Source of the DNA: an uncultured Gammaproteobacteria bacterium
GTDB taxonomy: Bacteria; Pseudomonadota; Gammaproteobacteria; GCA-001735895
DNA length: 13,658 bases
NCBI GenBank assembly: GCA_945787265.1
Contig: CALZHS010000008.1
Span: 1-13,658, forward strand
Reading direction: 5' to 3'
The position numbers and the translations under genes were made by a program. This document shows positions 7,772 to 13,658 of the stretch, one piece after another. A model generated the notes under the pieces. It was not told the origin of the DNA, searched no databases, and saw only the letters and a program-made list of their open reading frames with translations. Each line of letters begins with the position of its first letter. Positions within the stretch are counted from its first letter, which is position 1.

Positions 7772-7927
7772 GTCATTCCGGCACCAGCCGAAACGTCGGA
7801 CCGCGGAAACCATTCCAACCTGCCGTGGTCATTTAGCGGAAAGCCCAACGGGCTTTCCGGTTAACCTTCTGCGAAGATTCAGGTATGGATACCGCGGTCC
7901 GACGTTTCGGGTCAAGCCCGGTATGAC
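7772..7927. repeat. Fold-back palindromic element (about 156 bp, MITE/REP-like)
   Basis: Perfect 19-bp arms CCGAAACGTCGGACCGCGG (7788-7806) and its reverse complement (7892-7910) are extended outward by GTCATtCCGG (7772-7781) pairing with CCGGtATGAC (7918-7927). Inward, CCATtCCaACCT on the left partly matches the complement of AGGTATGGAT on the right. The tip is a 10-bp hairpin (7837-7859). The ends recall dispersed 'GTCATTCCGG / GTCATACCGGG' intergenic palindromes that I associate with proteobacterial genomes, so this is probably a mobile or once-mobile non-coding repeat. It encodes nothing recognisable and fills most of the gap between convergent gabT and gloA. Confidence 0.7.
7837..7859. 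terminator. Strong hairpin between convergent gabT and gloA
   Basis: CGGAAAGCCC (7837-7846), loop AAC and GGGCTTTCCG (7850-7859) form a perfect 10-bp stem. It lies between two convergent genes and could slow polymerase from either side, but neither strand has the following T-run of a classical intrinsic terminator, so its role is tentative. Confidence 0.4.
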
Positions 7928-7933
7928 AAATAG

Positions 7934-8350
7934 TTAAGAATTTCCGAGGGGCTCGTTGAGCTCGATGATGTATCCGTTAGGATCCTTGAAAAACGCGATG
8001 ATGCGCGTACCGGCGTTCATCGGGCCGGGCTCGCGCACGAATTCAACTCCTTCTGACTTGAGATACTCAGCGGTCGCATAGACATCGGAGACCTTGAGCG
8101 CAAAATGCCCCCAGGCATTACCGAAATCATAAGGTTCCGTCTGGTCCCAGTTGTAGGTCATTTCGATCGTCGTGCCCTCATCCTCACCCTGGTAACCGAC
8201 GAAAGTGTTGGTAAAGCGCCCGTCTGGATACTCGTTCTGACGTAATATCTTCATGCCCAGGATACGCGTGTAAAAGTCCAGGGTTTTATCCTGGTCGAAT
8301 ACGCGAATCATCGTATGGTCGAGCCGAAAATCGGGTTTTTGATCGCTCAT
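7934..8350 (-). CDS. gloA: Lactoylglutathione lyase (glyoxalase I)
   Basis: This 138-residue cytoplasmic enzyme isomerises the methylglyoxal-glutathione hemithioacetal to S-lactoylglutathione. All four expected metal ligands are present with near-identical spacing to the E. coli enzyme (H5, E56, H74, E122): H12 in LDHTMIRV, E63 in TTIEMTYNW, H82 in WGHFALKV and E130 in YIIELNEP. FYTRILGMKILR and FFKDPNGYIIEL are also typical. Its length matches the short bacterial form, which usually uses Ni2+ or Co2+. GAGG lies 6 nt before the ATG. It starts 16 nt after the Rieske oxygenase stop, so the two probably share a transcript; a link between oxygenase chemistry and reactive aldehyde removal is inference. 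The fold-back element begins just beyond its stop. Confidence 0.9.
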   Translation of the reverse strand: MSDQKPDFRLDHTMIRVFDQDKTLDFYTRILGMKILRQNEYPDGRFTNTFVGYQGEDEGTTIEMTYNWDQTEPYDFGNAWGHFALKVSDVYATAEYLKSEGVEFVREPGPMNAGTRIIAFFKDPNGYIIELNEPLGNS

Positions 8351-8366
8351 GATTTGCCTCTATTCT

Positions 8367-9473
8367 TTATAATGCGGGTCGGATCGCGTCAGCGATCATC
8401 TCCTGGAATCGGCGCACGCTGTTTTCCCAGCAGGGTGACAATACCCCGCCGTCGGCAAGCGACGATTGCCGCCCCTGTTGCATACGCGTGCACATTGCAT
8501 GATCCTCGAGATGAACTCTGTGCCACAAATCCCTTAACTGCTGGATTTCGGCTTCACTATAGTTCGCGTCCTTATGGGTGTAAATAACACGCCGCTGGTG
8601 GGTGTGGCCGGCGTCAACCGGCTGGTGCAGATACACACCGAGCTGGTCGGGTTGATAGGTGCCAAGGATGAAACTCGGAAACAGCGTCAGGTAGTGCGAA
8701 GTCACGCCGAGTGCGCTCAAGCTTGCACTGGCCTGTTGCTCGGCGTCGAGTTCCACCAGGCTACCGACACAGTGCGCCTCGATAAAAGTGCGATGATCCT
8801 GCAACGGCTGATTGGTCGTGGTCTGGTGTACGAATTGCACGTGGTAAGGCTCAATGAAGTTTTCCATTAACAGCTTCCAGTTACAGCCAATTTCGCCAAA
8901 ATCGATGGTCAAGACCGGTTTATAGTCCTCAACCTTATTGCTGCCAAGCATTTTCCTGATGGGCGCAAGGAAATCCTCGAATGGAGTTGGATTATCGGAC
9001 AGGTTGACAAAAATCCAGTCATGCCATATTGCGCAATGTACCGGTATCAAACCGTGTTCGTTAAAATCGAAATTCCCGGGCTGCTGCTGTGCGCCACCAC
9101 CAAAATAGGGAGCATTTTTGAGATTACCGCACAGATCGTAACTCCAGCTGTGGTAAGGGCAGCGGATCAGTTTGCCGCAGTTTCCATCGGCATCGATTAA
9201 TTTCAGGTTGCGGTGTCGGCAAACATTGTGAAAAGCCTTAATTCTGCCCTCGGAATCGCGCAACAGGAAAACCGGCAGTCCGGCTATCTGGATGGGTTTT
9301 GCGTCACCTGTATTTTCCAGGTCATGTGAAAAACCGGCGAACATCCAGTTTTTGGCAAACAGATGCTGATTTTCGAGCTGCAGAAATTCGTCGCTGGTAT
9401 AGGCAAGCGCCGGCAAACCGCGGGGTACCGATTCAACCGCATCAAAATCACGAAATAATGACTGAGTCAGCAT
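8367..9473 (-). CDS. Rieske non-heme iron oxygenase, alpha subunit, carnitine/betaine type
   Basis: The 368-residue product is a ring-hydroxylating-type oxygenase. The N-terminal domain binds a [2Fe-2S] cluster through C85-x-H87 and C105-x2-H108 (CRHRNL, CPYHSW). The catalytic domain has NWKLLMENFIEPYHVQFVH, giving iron ligands H211 and H216, with D324 (LEDHAMC) as the likely third ligand. Electrons cross between subunits through an acidic residue; here it is glutamate E208, as in carnitine monooxygenase CntA (E205, H208, H213, D323), rather than the aspartate of aromatic dioxygenases. This points to a quaternary or methylated amine (carnitine, glycine betaine, proline betaine) rather than an aromatic substrate. 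The exact substrate is unknown. No reductase gene is in the window. The start has no clear Shine-Dalgarno. It diverges from the Lrp-type regulator gene and leads gloA. Confidence 0.85.
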   Translation of the reverse strand: MLTQSLFRDFDAVESVPRGLPALAYTSDEFLQLENQHLFAKNWMFAGFSHDLENTGDAKPIQIAGLPVFLLRDSEGRIKAFHNVCRHRNLKLIDADGNCGKLIRCPYHSWSYDLCGNLKNAPYFGGGAQQQPGNFDFNEHGLIPVHCAIWHDWIFVNLSDNPTPFEDFLAPIRKMLGSNKVEDYKPVLTIDFGEIGCNWKLLMENFIEPYHVQFVHQTTTNQPLQDHRTFIEAHCVGSLVELDAEQQASASLSALGVTSHYLTLFPSFILGTYQPDQLGVYLHQPVDAGHTHQRRVIYTHKDANYSEAEIQQLRDLWHRVHLEDHAMCTRMQQGRQSSLADGGVLSPCWENSVRRFQEMIADAIRPAL

Positions 9474-9531
9474 GATTCAGAACTTGTTAGAGCGCCTTAA
9501 ATTAGCACAGAGTTACCCATTCGCGAAACAA

Positions 9532-9561
9532 ATTTTATTGGTTATTTTACGTTTTCCGCAA
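9532..9561 (-). promoter_or_regulatory. Predicted promoter for the Rieske oxygenase-gloA unit
   Basis: Reading leftward, TTGCGG (9561-9556) and TAAAAT (9537-9532) are 18 nt apart, with 4-of-6 and 5-of-6 matches to consensus. The predicted start near 9525 leaves a leader of about 50 nt. It is nearly back-to-back with the regulator promoter at 9568-9596. Confidence 0.35.
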
Positions 9562-9567
9562 CATTTT

Positions 9568-9596
9568 TTGCAATATTCTCCATTATCATCAATAAT
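9568..9596 (+). promoter_or_regulatory. Predicted promoter for the Lrp-type regulator unit
   Basis: TTGCAA (9568-9573), 17 nt and AATAAT (9591-9596) form a plausible -35/-10 pair. Transcription would start near 9603, about 24 nt before the ATG at 9627. Confidence 0.4.
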
Positions 9597-9598
9597 GG
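9580..9598. promoter_or_regulatory. Inverted repeat overlapping the regulator's -10, possible autoregulatory site
   Basis: CCATTAT (9580-9586) and ATAATGG (9592-9598) are perfect reverse complements around a 5-nt spacer, covering the predicted -10 of the regulator promoter. Lrp/AsnC proteins commonly bind AT-rich dyads and repress their own genes, so this is a candidate self-regulation site. Confidence 0.4.
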
Positions 9599-9626
9599 CG
9601 CGCATTCAATCGCGAAAACCATAAAT

Positions 9627-10136
9627 ATGGCTTCTGAAGCTGCTGTCTCCGACGAACCCAGGGTGCGTGGCATTGCCTCCACCGAGGATGATCTTAACCG
9701 CGGCATTATCAAGATGTTGCAACAGGACGGCCGTTTGCCTTACAAGGATATCGCCAGGGCGCTCAAGGTTTCGGAAGGCACTATCCGCAACCGCGTACAG
9801 TCGATGAAACAAAGCGGCGCGCTCAAGATTGTCGCACTGGCTGACCCGATGGCTATTCGCTACCAGGCCGATGCCATGATCGGGATCAAGGTTGCGAGCC
9901 CGGCAACACCGCGCAGCGTCGCCCACCGCCTCAGCGAGCACGGCGAAGTCGTCTACGTGCTCTGGGTTTCCGGCCGCTACGACTTGCTGATCGAAGTGGT
10001 TTGCGAAACCAGCGACGCATTTCAGTCTTTCCTGGAACAACACTGTTTCGGCCACGATGATATCGATCAGATCGAAGTCATGAGCGGTATCGAAATGTTC
10101 AAAAACCAGTTCCTGCTGAAACGGCAGGCACAGTAA
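9627..10136 (+). CDS. Lrp/AsnC-family transcriptional regulator
   Basis: The 169-residue product is a feast/famine-type DNA-binding regulator. Residues 21-68 form the winged helix-turn-helix (DDLNRGIIKMLQQDGRLPYKDIARALKVSEGTIRNRVQSM), and residues about 82-155 the RAM ligand-binding and oligomerisation domain, with the typical GRYDLLIEVVCE strand and an EVMSGIEMFKNQ end. Members sense amino acids or related metabolites and work as octamers. The 20 residues before the HTH are slightly longer than usual; no Shine-Dalgarno marks the start. It is 20 nt upstream of the GlnT-like gene and diverges from the Rieske oxygenase gene, so it probably controls both directions. Its effector is most likely an amine-pathway intermediate or an amino acid, which is inference from context. 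Confidence 0.9.
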   Translation: MASEAAVSDEPRVRGIASTEDDLNRGIIKMLQQDGRLPYKDIARALKVSEGTIRNRVQSMKQSGALKIVALADPMAIRYQADAMIGIKVASPATPRSVAHRLSEHGEVVYVLWVSGRYDLLIEVVCETSDAFQSFLEQHCFGHDDIDQIEVMSGIEMFKNQFLLKRQAQ

Positions 10137-10156
10137 CCACACAGAGGAGCACAACC

Positions 10157-11575
10157 ATGAGCAGCACGTACTACGAGAGCATGGAAAAATCTTTTCCCAG
10201 CAAGGCGCGCATAAGAAAAGAAAAGAAAAAACTCGAGGATGCCGGCGTCAAGTACATACTATCCTGCTGGATCGACATGCTCGGCGTGCCCAAGACCAAG
10301 CCGGTACCCATCTGCGACTTCGAACCACTATGCCTCGGCAAGGGGCCTCAATTCGCCGTGCACTCGGTGTCTTTCGTGCCTGAACTCGGCCCGGCCGACT
10401 CCGACCAGATCCCGGTGCCCGACCTCGACAGCCTGGTGATCTGCCCCTGGGATCCGACCTGCGCGTGGGTATTCGCCGACCTGTGGTGGGAGGGCAAACC
10501 CTACAACCTGTGTCCGCGCCAGGCGCTGAAACGCGTCATTCGTGACGCTGCCGACCAGGGTTACGCGATGATGGCAGGTATCGAACCCGAGTTCATTACC
10601 ATGCAGTGGGACGAAAACGGTAAACCCGTTAAAGCCTTCGACGACGATCCAGCCGAGGGTGAGGGCATACGCCCGCGACGCCAGGCATTCGGCTACGATG
10701 TTGAATATTCGATCGACGCGATGGGTTTTCTCGGAAATTTGATCGATATTCTGAACGACCTCGGCTGGCAGCTGCACGACGTTGTCGCCGAAGGCGCCTA
10801 TTCCCAGTTCGAGCTCGATTTTCACTACACCGACGTGCTGGAAATGGCCGACCGCATGGTATTCCTGCGCGTGTTGTTGAAAGAAATCGCGAAAAAGCAC
10901 GGCATGTTCGTTACCTTCATGCCCAAGCCAACCACCGGCGACTGGCGCTCGGGTGCACATATGAACACCTCGCTGGTCAGGGTCGGCAAACCGGACAATA
11001 ACCTCTATGCAGACAGCAAGGGCGGCTGGAGCCAGACCGCTTACCACGCCATTGGCGGTATTCTCAAACACGGCGCGGCGATTACCGCGGTCGCCTGCAG
11101 TACGGTCAATTCCTACAACGGGCTGGTGCCCAAGGTGGGCGGTTTCGAGGGCGGCGTTTACACTTGGGCGCCAACGCATATCACTTACGGCTCGAATAAC
11201 CGCTCGGCGATGCTGCGCATGCCGCAAAGCCGATTTGCCCTCGAAAATCGCGCCGCCGACATGTGCATGAATCCCTACCTCGGTCTCGGCATGATGCTGG
11301 CGGCCACCATCGACGGCGTGGTCAAAAAGATCGACCCGGGTAAATCGGTGGACGAAGACCTCTATGTCATGGATGAAAAGAGGCAGCAAAAGCTGACCGC
11401 GCTACCGCGCAACCTGCTGGAGGCAACCGAACAACTCGGCAAGAGCAAACTGGCGAAAGACGTGCTGGGCGAGCAGATGCTGTCATCTTTTCTAGCCTAC
11501 AAGGTCGACGAATGGGAGCGTTACCACCAGGTCACTACCGACTGGGAAGTACAGGAATACCTGCGCCTGTTTTAA
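10157..11575 (+). CDS. glnT: Type III (GlnT-like) glutamine synthetase / gamma-glutamylamide synthetase
   Basis: The 472-residue product has the complete glutamine synthetase fold. Residues 31-110 form the beta-grasp domain (VKYILSCWIDMLGVPKTKPVP). Catalytic residues are visible as GIEPEF (E143, E145), AEGAYSQFELDF (E212, Q217, E219), SGAHMNTSL (H268, N270), NNRSAMLRMP (R349) and ENRAADMCMNPYL (E363, R365). These use ATP and glutamate, with ammonia or an amine as acceptor. It resembles rhizobial GlnT and methylotroph gamma-glutamylmethylamide synthetase more than GlnA; the start of the C-terminal domain is unlike GlnA and no adenylylation loop is evident. An amine substrate (methylamine, ethanolamine, putrescine) is therefore as likely as ammonia. 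AGAGGAG 7 nt upstream is the strongest ribosome site in the window, implying high expression. Its stop overlaps the next start (TAATG). Confidence 0.85.
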   Translation: MSSTYYESMEKSFPSKARIRKEKKKLEDAGVKYILSCWIDMLGVPKTKPVPICDFEPLCLGKGPQFAVHSVSFVPELGPADSDQIPVPDLDSLVICPWDPTCAWVFADLWWEGKPYNLCPRQALKRVIRDAADQGYAMMAGIEPEFITMQWDENGKPVKAFDDDPAEGEGIRPRRQAFGYDVEYSIDAMGFLGNLIDILNDLGWQLHDVVAEGAYSQFELDFHYTDVLEMADRMVFLRVLLKEIAKKHGMFVTFMPKPTTGDWRSGAHMNTSLVRVGKPDNNLYADSKGGWSQTAYHAIGGILKHGAAITAVACSTVNSYNGLVPKVGGFEGGVYTWAPTHITYGSNNRSAMLRMPQSRFALENRAADMCMNPYLGLGMMLAATIDGVVKKIDPGKSVDEDLYVMDEKRQQKLTALPRNLLEATEQLGKSKLAKDVLGEQMLSSFLAYKVDEWERYHQVTTDWEVQEYLRLF

Positions 11576-12579
11576 TGGATTACAGCATTTACGATCTCGG
11601 CGAATTCGAACTGCAATCGGGCGTTGTCTTTCGCGGCGCCCGGTTGGCCTACAAAACCTATGGCGAGCTGAATGCAAACCGCGACAACGTGGTGGTACTG
11701 CCGACTTTCTATACCGGCAGCCATACGCGCAACGAGGGTTACTTCGGAGCGGGGCGGGCGATCGACCCGGCACGCCATTTCGTGGTTTCGATCAACCTGT
11801 TTGGTAACGGCATTTCGTCATCGCCGAGCAATACACCGGCCCCTTTCAACGCGGCCGGTTTTCCGGATATCACGCTGTACGACAATATTCGTGCGCAGCG
11901 TCGATTGCTGACCGAGGCACTTGGCATAGATCGAATTGCGCTGGTAACCGGCTGGTCGATGGCAGGCTGCCAGTCGTTTCAATGGGCCGCACAGTACCCG
12001 GATTTCGTCGACGCAATACTGCCGTTTTGTGCGTCAGCGAAAACTTCCGAGCACAATATTGTCTTCCTCGAGGGCGTTAAAGCCGCGCTGCAGGCGGATG
12101 CGGTCTATGCCGATGGCAACTACACCAGCCCGCCGGTAAGGGGTTTAAAGGCATTTGGTCGCGTTTATGCCGGCTGGGCCTTTTCGCAGACCTTTTACCG
12201 CGAACAGATGTATCGCCTTAAGGGTTTCGACAGCGCCGAGGCGCTGTTACAGGACTGGGAACAGGATCATCTCGGCTGGGACGCCAATGATTTATTGTGC
12301 AAACTCAAGACCTGGCAACTGGGCGATATCAGTGCCAACGACCTTTATCAAAATGATTTCAGGGCAGCCCTCAACGCGATCAGGGCGAAAACCATCGTCA
12401 TCGCCTGCGACAATGATCTGTATTTCTGCCCCGAGGATAACCGGCTCGAAATCGAGCACATCACCGACGGCGAACTGCGCATCTACGAATCACCGTGGGG
12501 CCACTGCGTCGCGTCACCCGGTAACAGCCCAGAATTCGAACGCTATCTCGACCAGGCAATTTCCGAGTTGCTTGACTAA
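11575..12579 (+). CDS. MetX-like alpha/beta hydrolase (homoserine O-acetyltransferase-like)
   Basis: This 334-residue alpha/beta hydrolase resembles homoserine O-acetyltransferases. The opening YDLGEFELQSGVVFRGARLAYKTYGELN and NLFGNGISSSPSNTP follow that family's start. The nucleophile is S128 in VTGWSMAGCQSFQWA, followed by D281 (ACDNDLYF) and H310 (PWGHCVASPG), a complete catalytic triad. It is shorter than true MetX (about 350-380) and its elbow is GWSMAG rather than the usual G-x-SMGG. No other methionine gene is near. It is therefore probably a side-branch member acting as a hydrolase or acyltransferase for the amine pathway, for example on a gamma-glutamyl or ester intermediate; this is inference. 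The start shares one base with the glnT stop, so translation is coupled; an upstream in-frame ATG at 11512 lies inside glnT and is rejected. Confidence 0.8.
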   Translation: MDYSIYDLGEFELQSGVVFRGARLAYKTYGELNANRDNVVVLPTFYTGSHTRNEGYFGAGRAIDPARHFVVSINLFGNGISSSPSNTPAPFNAAGFPDITLYDNIRAQRRLLTEALGIDRIALVTGWSMAGCQSFQWAAQYPDFVDAILPFCASAKTSEHNIVFLEGVKAALQADAVYADGNYTSPPVRGLKAFGRVYAGWAFSQTFYREQMYRLKGFDSAEALLQDWEQDHLGWDANDLLCKLKTWQLGDISANDLYQNDFRAALNAIRAKTIVIACDNDLYFCPEDNRLEIEHITDGELRIYESPWGHCVASPGNSPEFERYLDQAISELLD

Positions 12580-12610
12580 ACCAGTTCCACTTTTAAACCT
12601 GGAGAACAGC

Positions 12611-13015
12611 ATGACTGCACCAAGCGTATTCAGAATCGCCGAAATACAGGATCGTATCGACAACCTGCCCGAGAACGGCACCTACATCAAACCTTTCGTG
12701 ACGACCGCGATCAGCGAATCGATGGCGGGTGGTATTAACGCACTGAACAAGATCTCGGTGCCCTGGGACCTGACCTGCGATGAAATGATCTACTGCCTGC
12801 AGGGCACCTTTCGTCTTGTCGTCGACGAGGTTGGTTACGAGCTCAACCCGGGCGACCTGATGTTCGTGCCGAAAGACAACCACGTCAAATACGAGTGTGA
12901 CGACAAGTGCGTCATTTTTTATACGGCTTACCCGGTCGACTGGAAGCAGCGCGCCGGTATCACCCAGGTGCCCGGCATTGACGCCGACGAAATGCCGGCT
13001 CCCTACGAGCAGTGA
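12611..13015 (+). CDS. Small cupin-domain protein, EutQ-like
   Basis: The 134-residue product is a single cupin barrel. Motif 1 is DEMIYCLQGTFRLVVD (57-72) and motif 2 YELNPGDLMFVPKDNHVKYE (76-95). The usual H-x-H of motif 1 is replaced by D57-E58, and only H91 of motif 2 remains, as in EutQ-like acidic cupins of ethanolamine utilisation. It may be an enzyme accessory, a small-molecule isomerase, or an acetate-kinase-like EutQ relative; the sequence alone does not decide. GGAG (12601-12604) lies 6 nt before the ATG at 12611, and the gene begins 31 nt after the hydrolase stop. It looks like the last gene of the Lrp-glnT-hydrolase unit. Confidence 0.8.
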   Translation: MTAPSVFRIAEIQDRIDNLPENGTYIKPFVTTAISESMAGGINALNKISVPWDLTCDEMIYCLQGTFRLVVDEVGYELNPGDLMFVPKDNHVKYECDDKCVIFYTAYPVDWKQRAGITQVPGIDADEMPAPYEQ

Positions 13016-13094
13016 AACACATGCAAACTGGAGTACGCTGCGACATGGCGCTCGAGCCGGGAATTGCCGGCCACCAGCCAGGCGATATCGTAAC

Positions 13095-13658
13095 CTAGCG
13101 CCAGCCTGCTCGATCCATCAATTGCACCGCGGCGCGATTATTTTCACCGAGCAGCGTGAGGTTCAGGGAATCGCTGTTGAATTTTCCAAACGCTCTCAGG
13201 GTCGCAGGCGTTTTCGCGTCGGCTACCACCGGATATTCATTATTGACCTCGGCGTACCAGGCCTGGGATTCGGGATTGACCAGGAACTCAAGCAGGCGCT
13301 CGGCCGCCTCGGGATGACTGGCGTAGCGAGTGATACCGGCACCGCTGACATTAACGTGAGCGCCCCGCTCGGACTGGTTAGGCCAGAACAGGCCCAGGCT
13401 GTTGGCTACTTTTTGATCATCTTCCTTGGCACTATTAACCAGACGTCCATAGTAATAAGTGTTGGCAATTGCGATATCGCATAACCCGGCCGCGGCGGCG
13501 CGCAATTGATCGGTGTCGCCGCCGGCGGGTTTACGCGCGAAGTTGGCAACCAGGCCGCGCGCCCAGGCCTCGGTTTTTTCGGGCCCATGCGCTGCGATAA
13601 TCGACGCTACCAGCGACTGATTGTAAATGTTGCCAGAGGAGCGGATGCAGATCCGCTG
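13095..13658 (-). CDS. Fe(3+) ABC transporter periplasmic substrate-binding protein, N-terminus cut by window
   Basis: The frame is open from the right edge (13658) to a TAG at 13097-13095, giving the last 187 residues. It starts RICIRSSGNIYNQSLVASII and continues with GLVANFARKPAGGDTDQLRAAAAGLCDIAIANTYYYGRLV, GAHVNVSGAGITRYASHPEAAERLLEFLV and AWYAEVNNEYPVV. These are hallmarks of the FbpA/IdiA/FutA family of ferric-iron-binding proteins; the NTYYYGRL tyrosines include the expected iron ligands. It would capture Fe3+ in the periplasm and deliver it to an inner-membrane permease. The signal peptide and first lobe lie outside the window, as do any permease genes upstream. Downstream (13016-13094) is a short gap before the convergent cupin gene with no convincing terminator. 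Confidence 0.9.
   Translation of the reverse strand, partial: QRICIRSSGNIYNQSLVASIIAAHGPEKTEAWARGLVANFARKPAGGDTDQLRAAAAGLCDIAIANTYYYGRLVNSAKEDDQKVANSLGLFWPNQSERGAHVNVSGAGITRYASHPEAAERLLEFLVNPESQAWYAEVNNEYPVVADAKTPATLRAFGKFNSDSLNLTLLGENNRAAVQLMDRAGWR

Noticed and set aside
9606..10154. 182-codon minus-strand frame opposite the Lrp-type regulator
   Set aside because: The plus-strand frame encodes a textbook HTH plus RAM domain; the opposite frame has no family features.
10328..11389. Long antisense open frame (353 codons) on the minus strand across the GlnT-like gene
   Set aside because: It is the mirror of a clearly conserved glutamine synthetase frame in G/C-biased codons; its translation has no recognisable motif and no ribosome site.
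10157..11575. Possible identity as gamma-glutamylputrescine synthetase (PuuA), which has the same length of 472 residues
   Set aside because: The N-terminal domain and the active-site surroundings look closer to GlnT/GMAS than to PuuA, and puuB, puuC and puuD are absent; kept only as an alternative substrate.
13016..13094. Short readings on both strands between the cupin and iron-binding protein genes, including a 25-codon plus-strand frame from 13021
   Set aside because: Too short, no ribosome site, no recognisable motif. A minus-strand frame reading GYDIAWLVAGNSRLERHV looks faintly protein-like but cannot be supported as a gene or remnant.

Overview
The window is moderately GC-rich with G/C-biased third codon positions. 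Its protein families are a long Orn/Lys/Arg decarboxylase, a gabDT pair, a CntA-like Rieske oxygenase, type III (GlnT-like) glutamine synthetase and an Fe3+ ABC binding protein. Together they suggest a proteobacterium, most likely a marine or otherwise environmental gammaproteobacterium. This is inference from gene content; there is no rRNA or other taxonomic marker. I see no tRNA, rRNA, CRISPR array or transposase gene.

Left end (1-1934): a truncated PhnB-like VOC gene reads leftward. Diverging from it is a two-gene unit made of a 131-residue protein of unknown function and a C45-type Ntn hydrolase, joined by a TGATG stop/start overlap. The intergenic region holds a perfect 23-bp palindrome and two diverged copies of it, one over each start codon. 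This looks like a compact three-operator switch; its regulator is not in the window.

Middle (2030-7736): a 923-residue PLP decarboxylase of the ornithine/lysine/arginine family (minus strand) diverges from gabD-gabT (plus strand), whose ATGA overlap indicates tight coupling. GabT and GabD turn 4-aminobutyrate into succinate. The decarboxylase would make a diamine or agmatine, so the locus is plausibly about polyamine and GABA carbon and nitrogen, although the enzymes linking putrescine to GABA are not adjacent. A fold-back palindromic repeat of about 156 bp with a strong inner hairpin separates gabT from the next convergent gene.

Right part (7934-13015): an Lrp/AsnC-type regulator sits between two divergent units. 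Leftward are a Rieske non-heme iron oxygenase with the glutamate-bridged active site of carnitine/betaine-type enzymes, then a glyoxalase I gene (gloA) 16 nt downstream. Rightward are the regulator itself, a GlnT/gamma-glutamylamide-synthetase-like ligase, a MetX-like alpha/beta hydrolase (TAATG overlap) and an EutQ-like cupin. This has the look of an amino-acid-responsive amine or quaternary-ammonium utilisation cluster of unknown substrate. The window ends in a truncated Fe3+ ABC-transporter binding protein on the minus strand.
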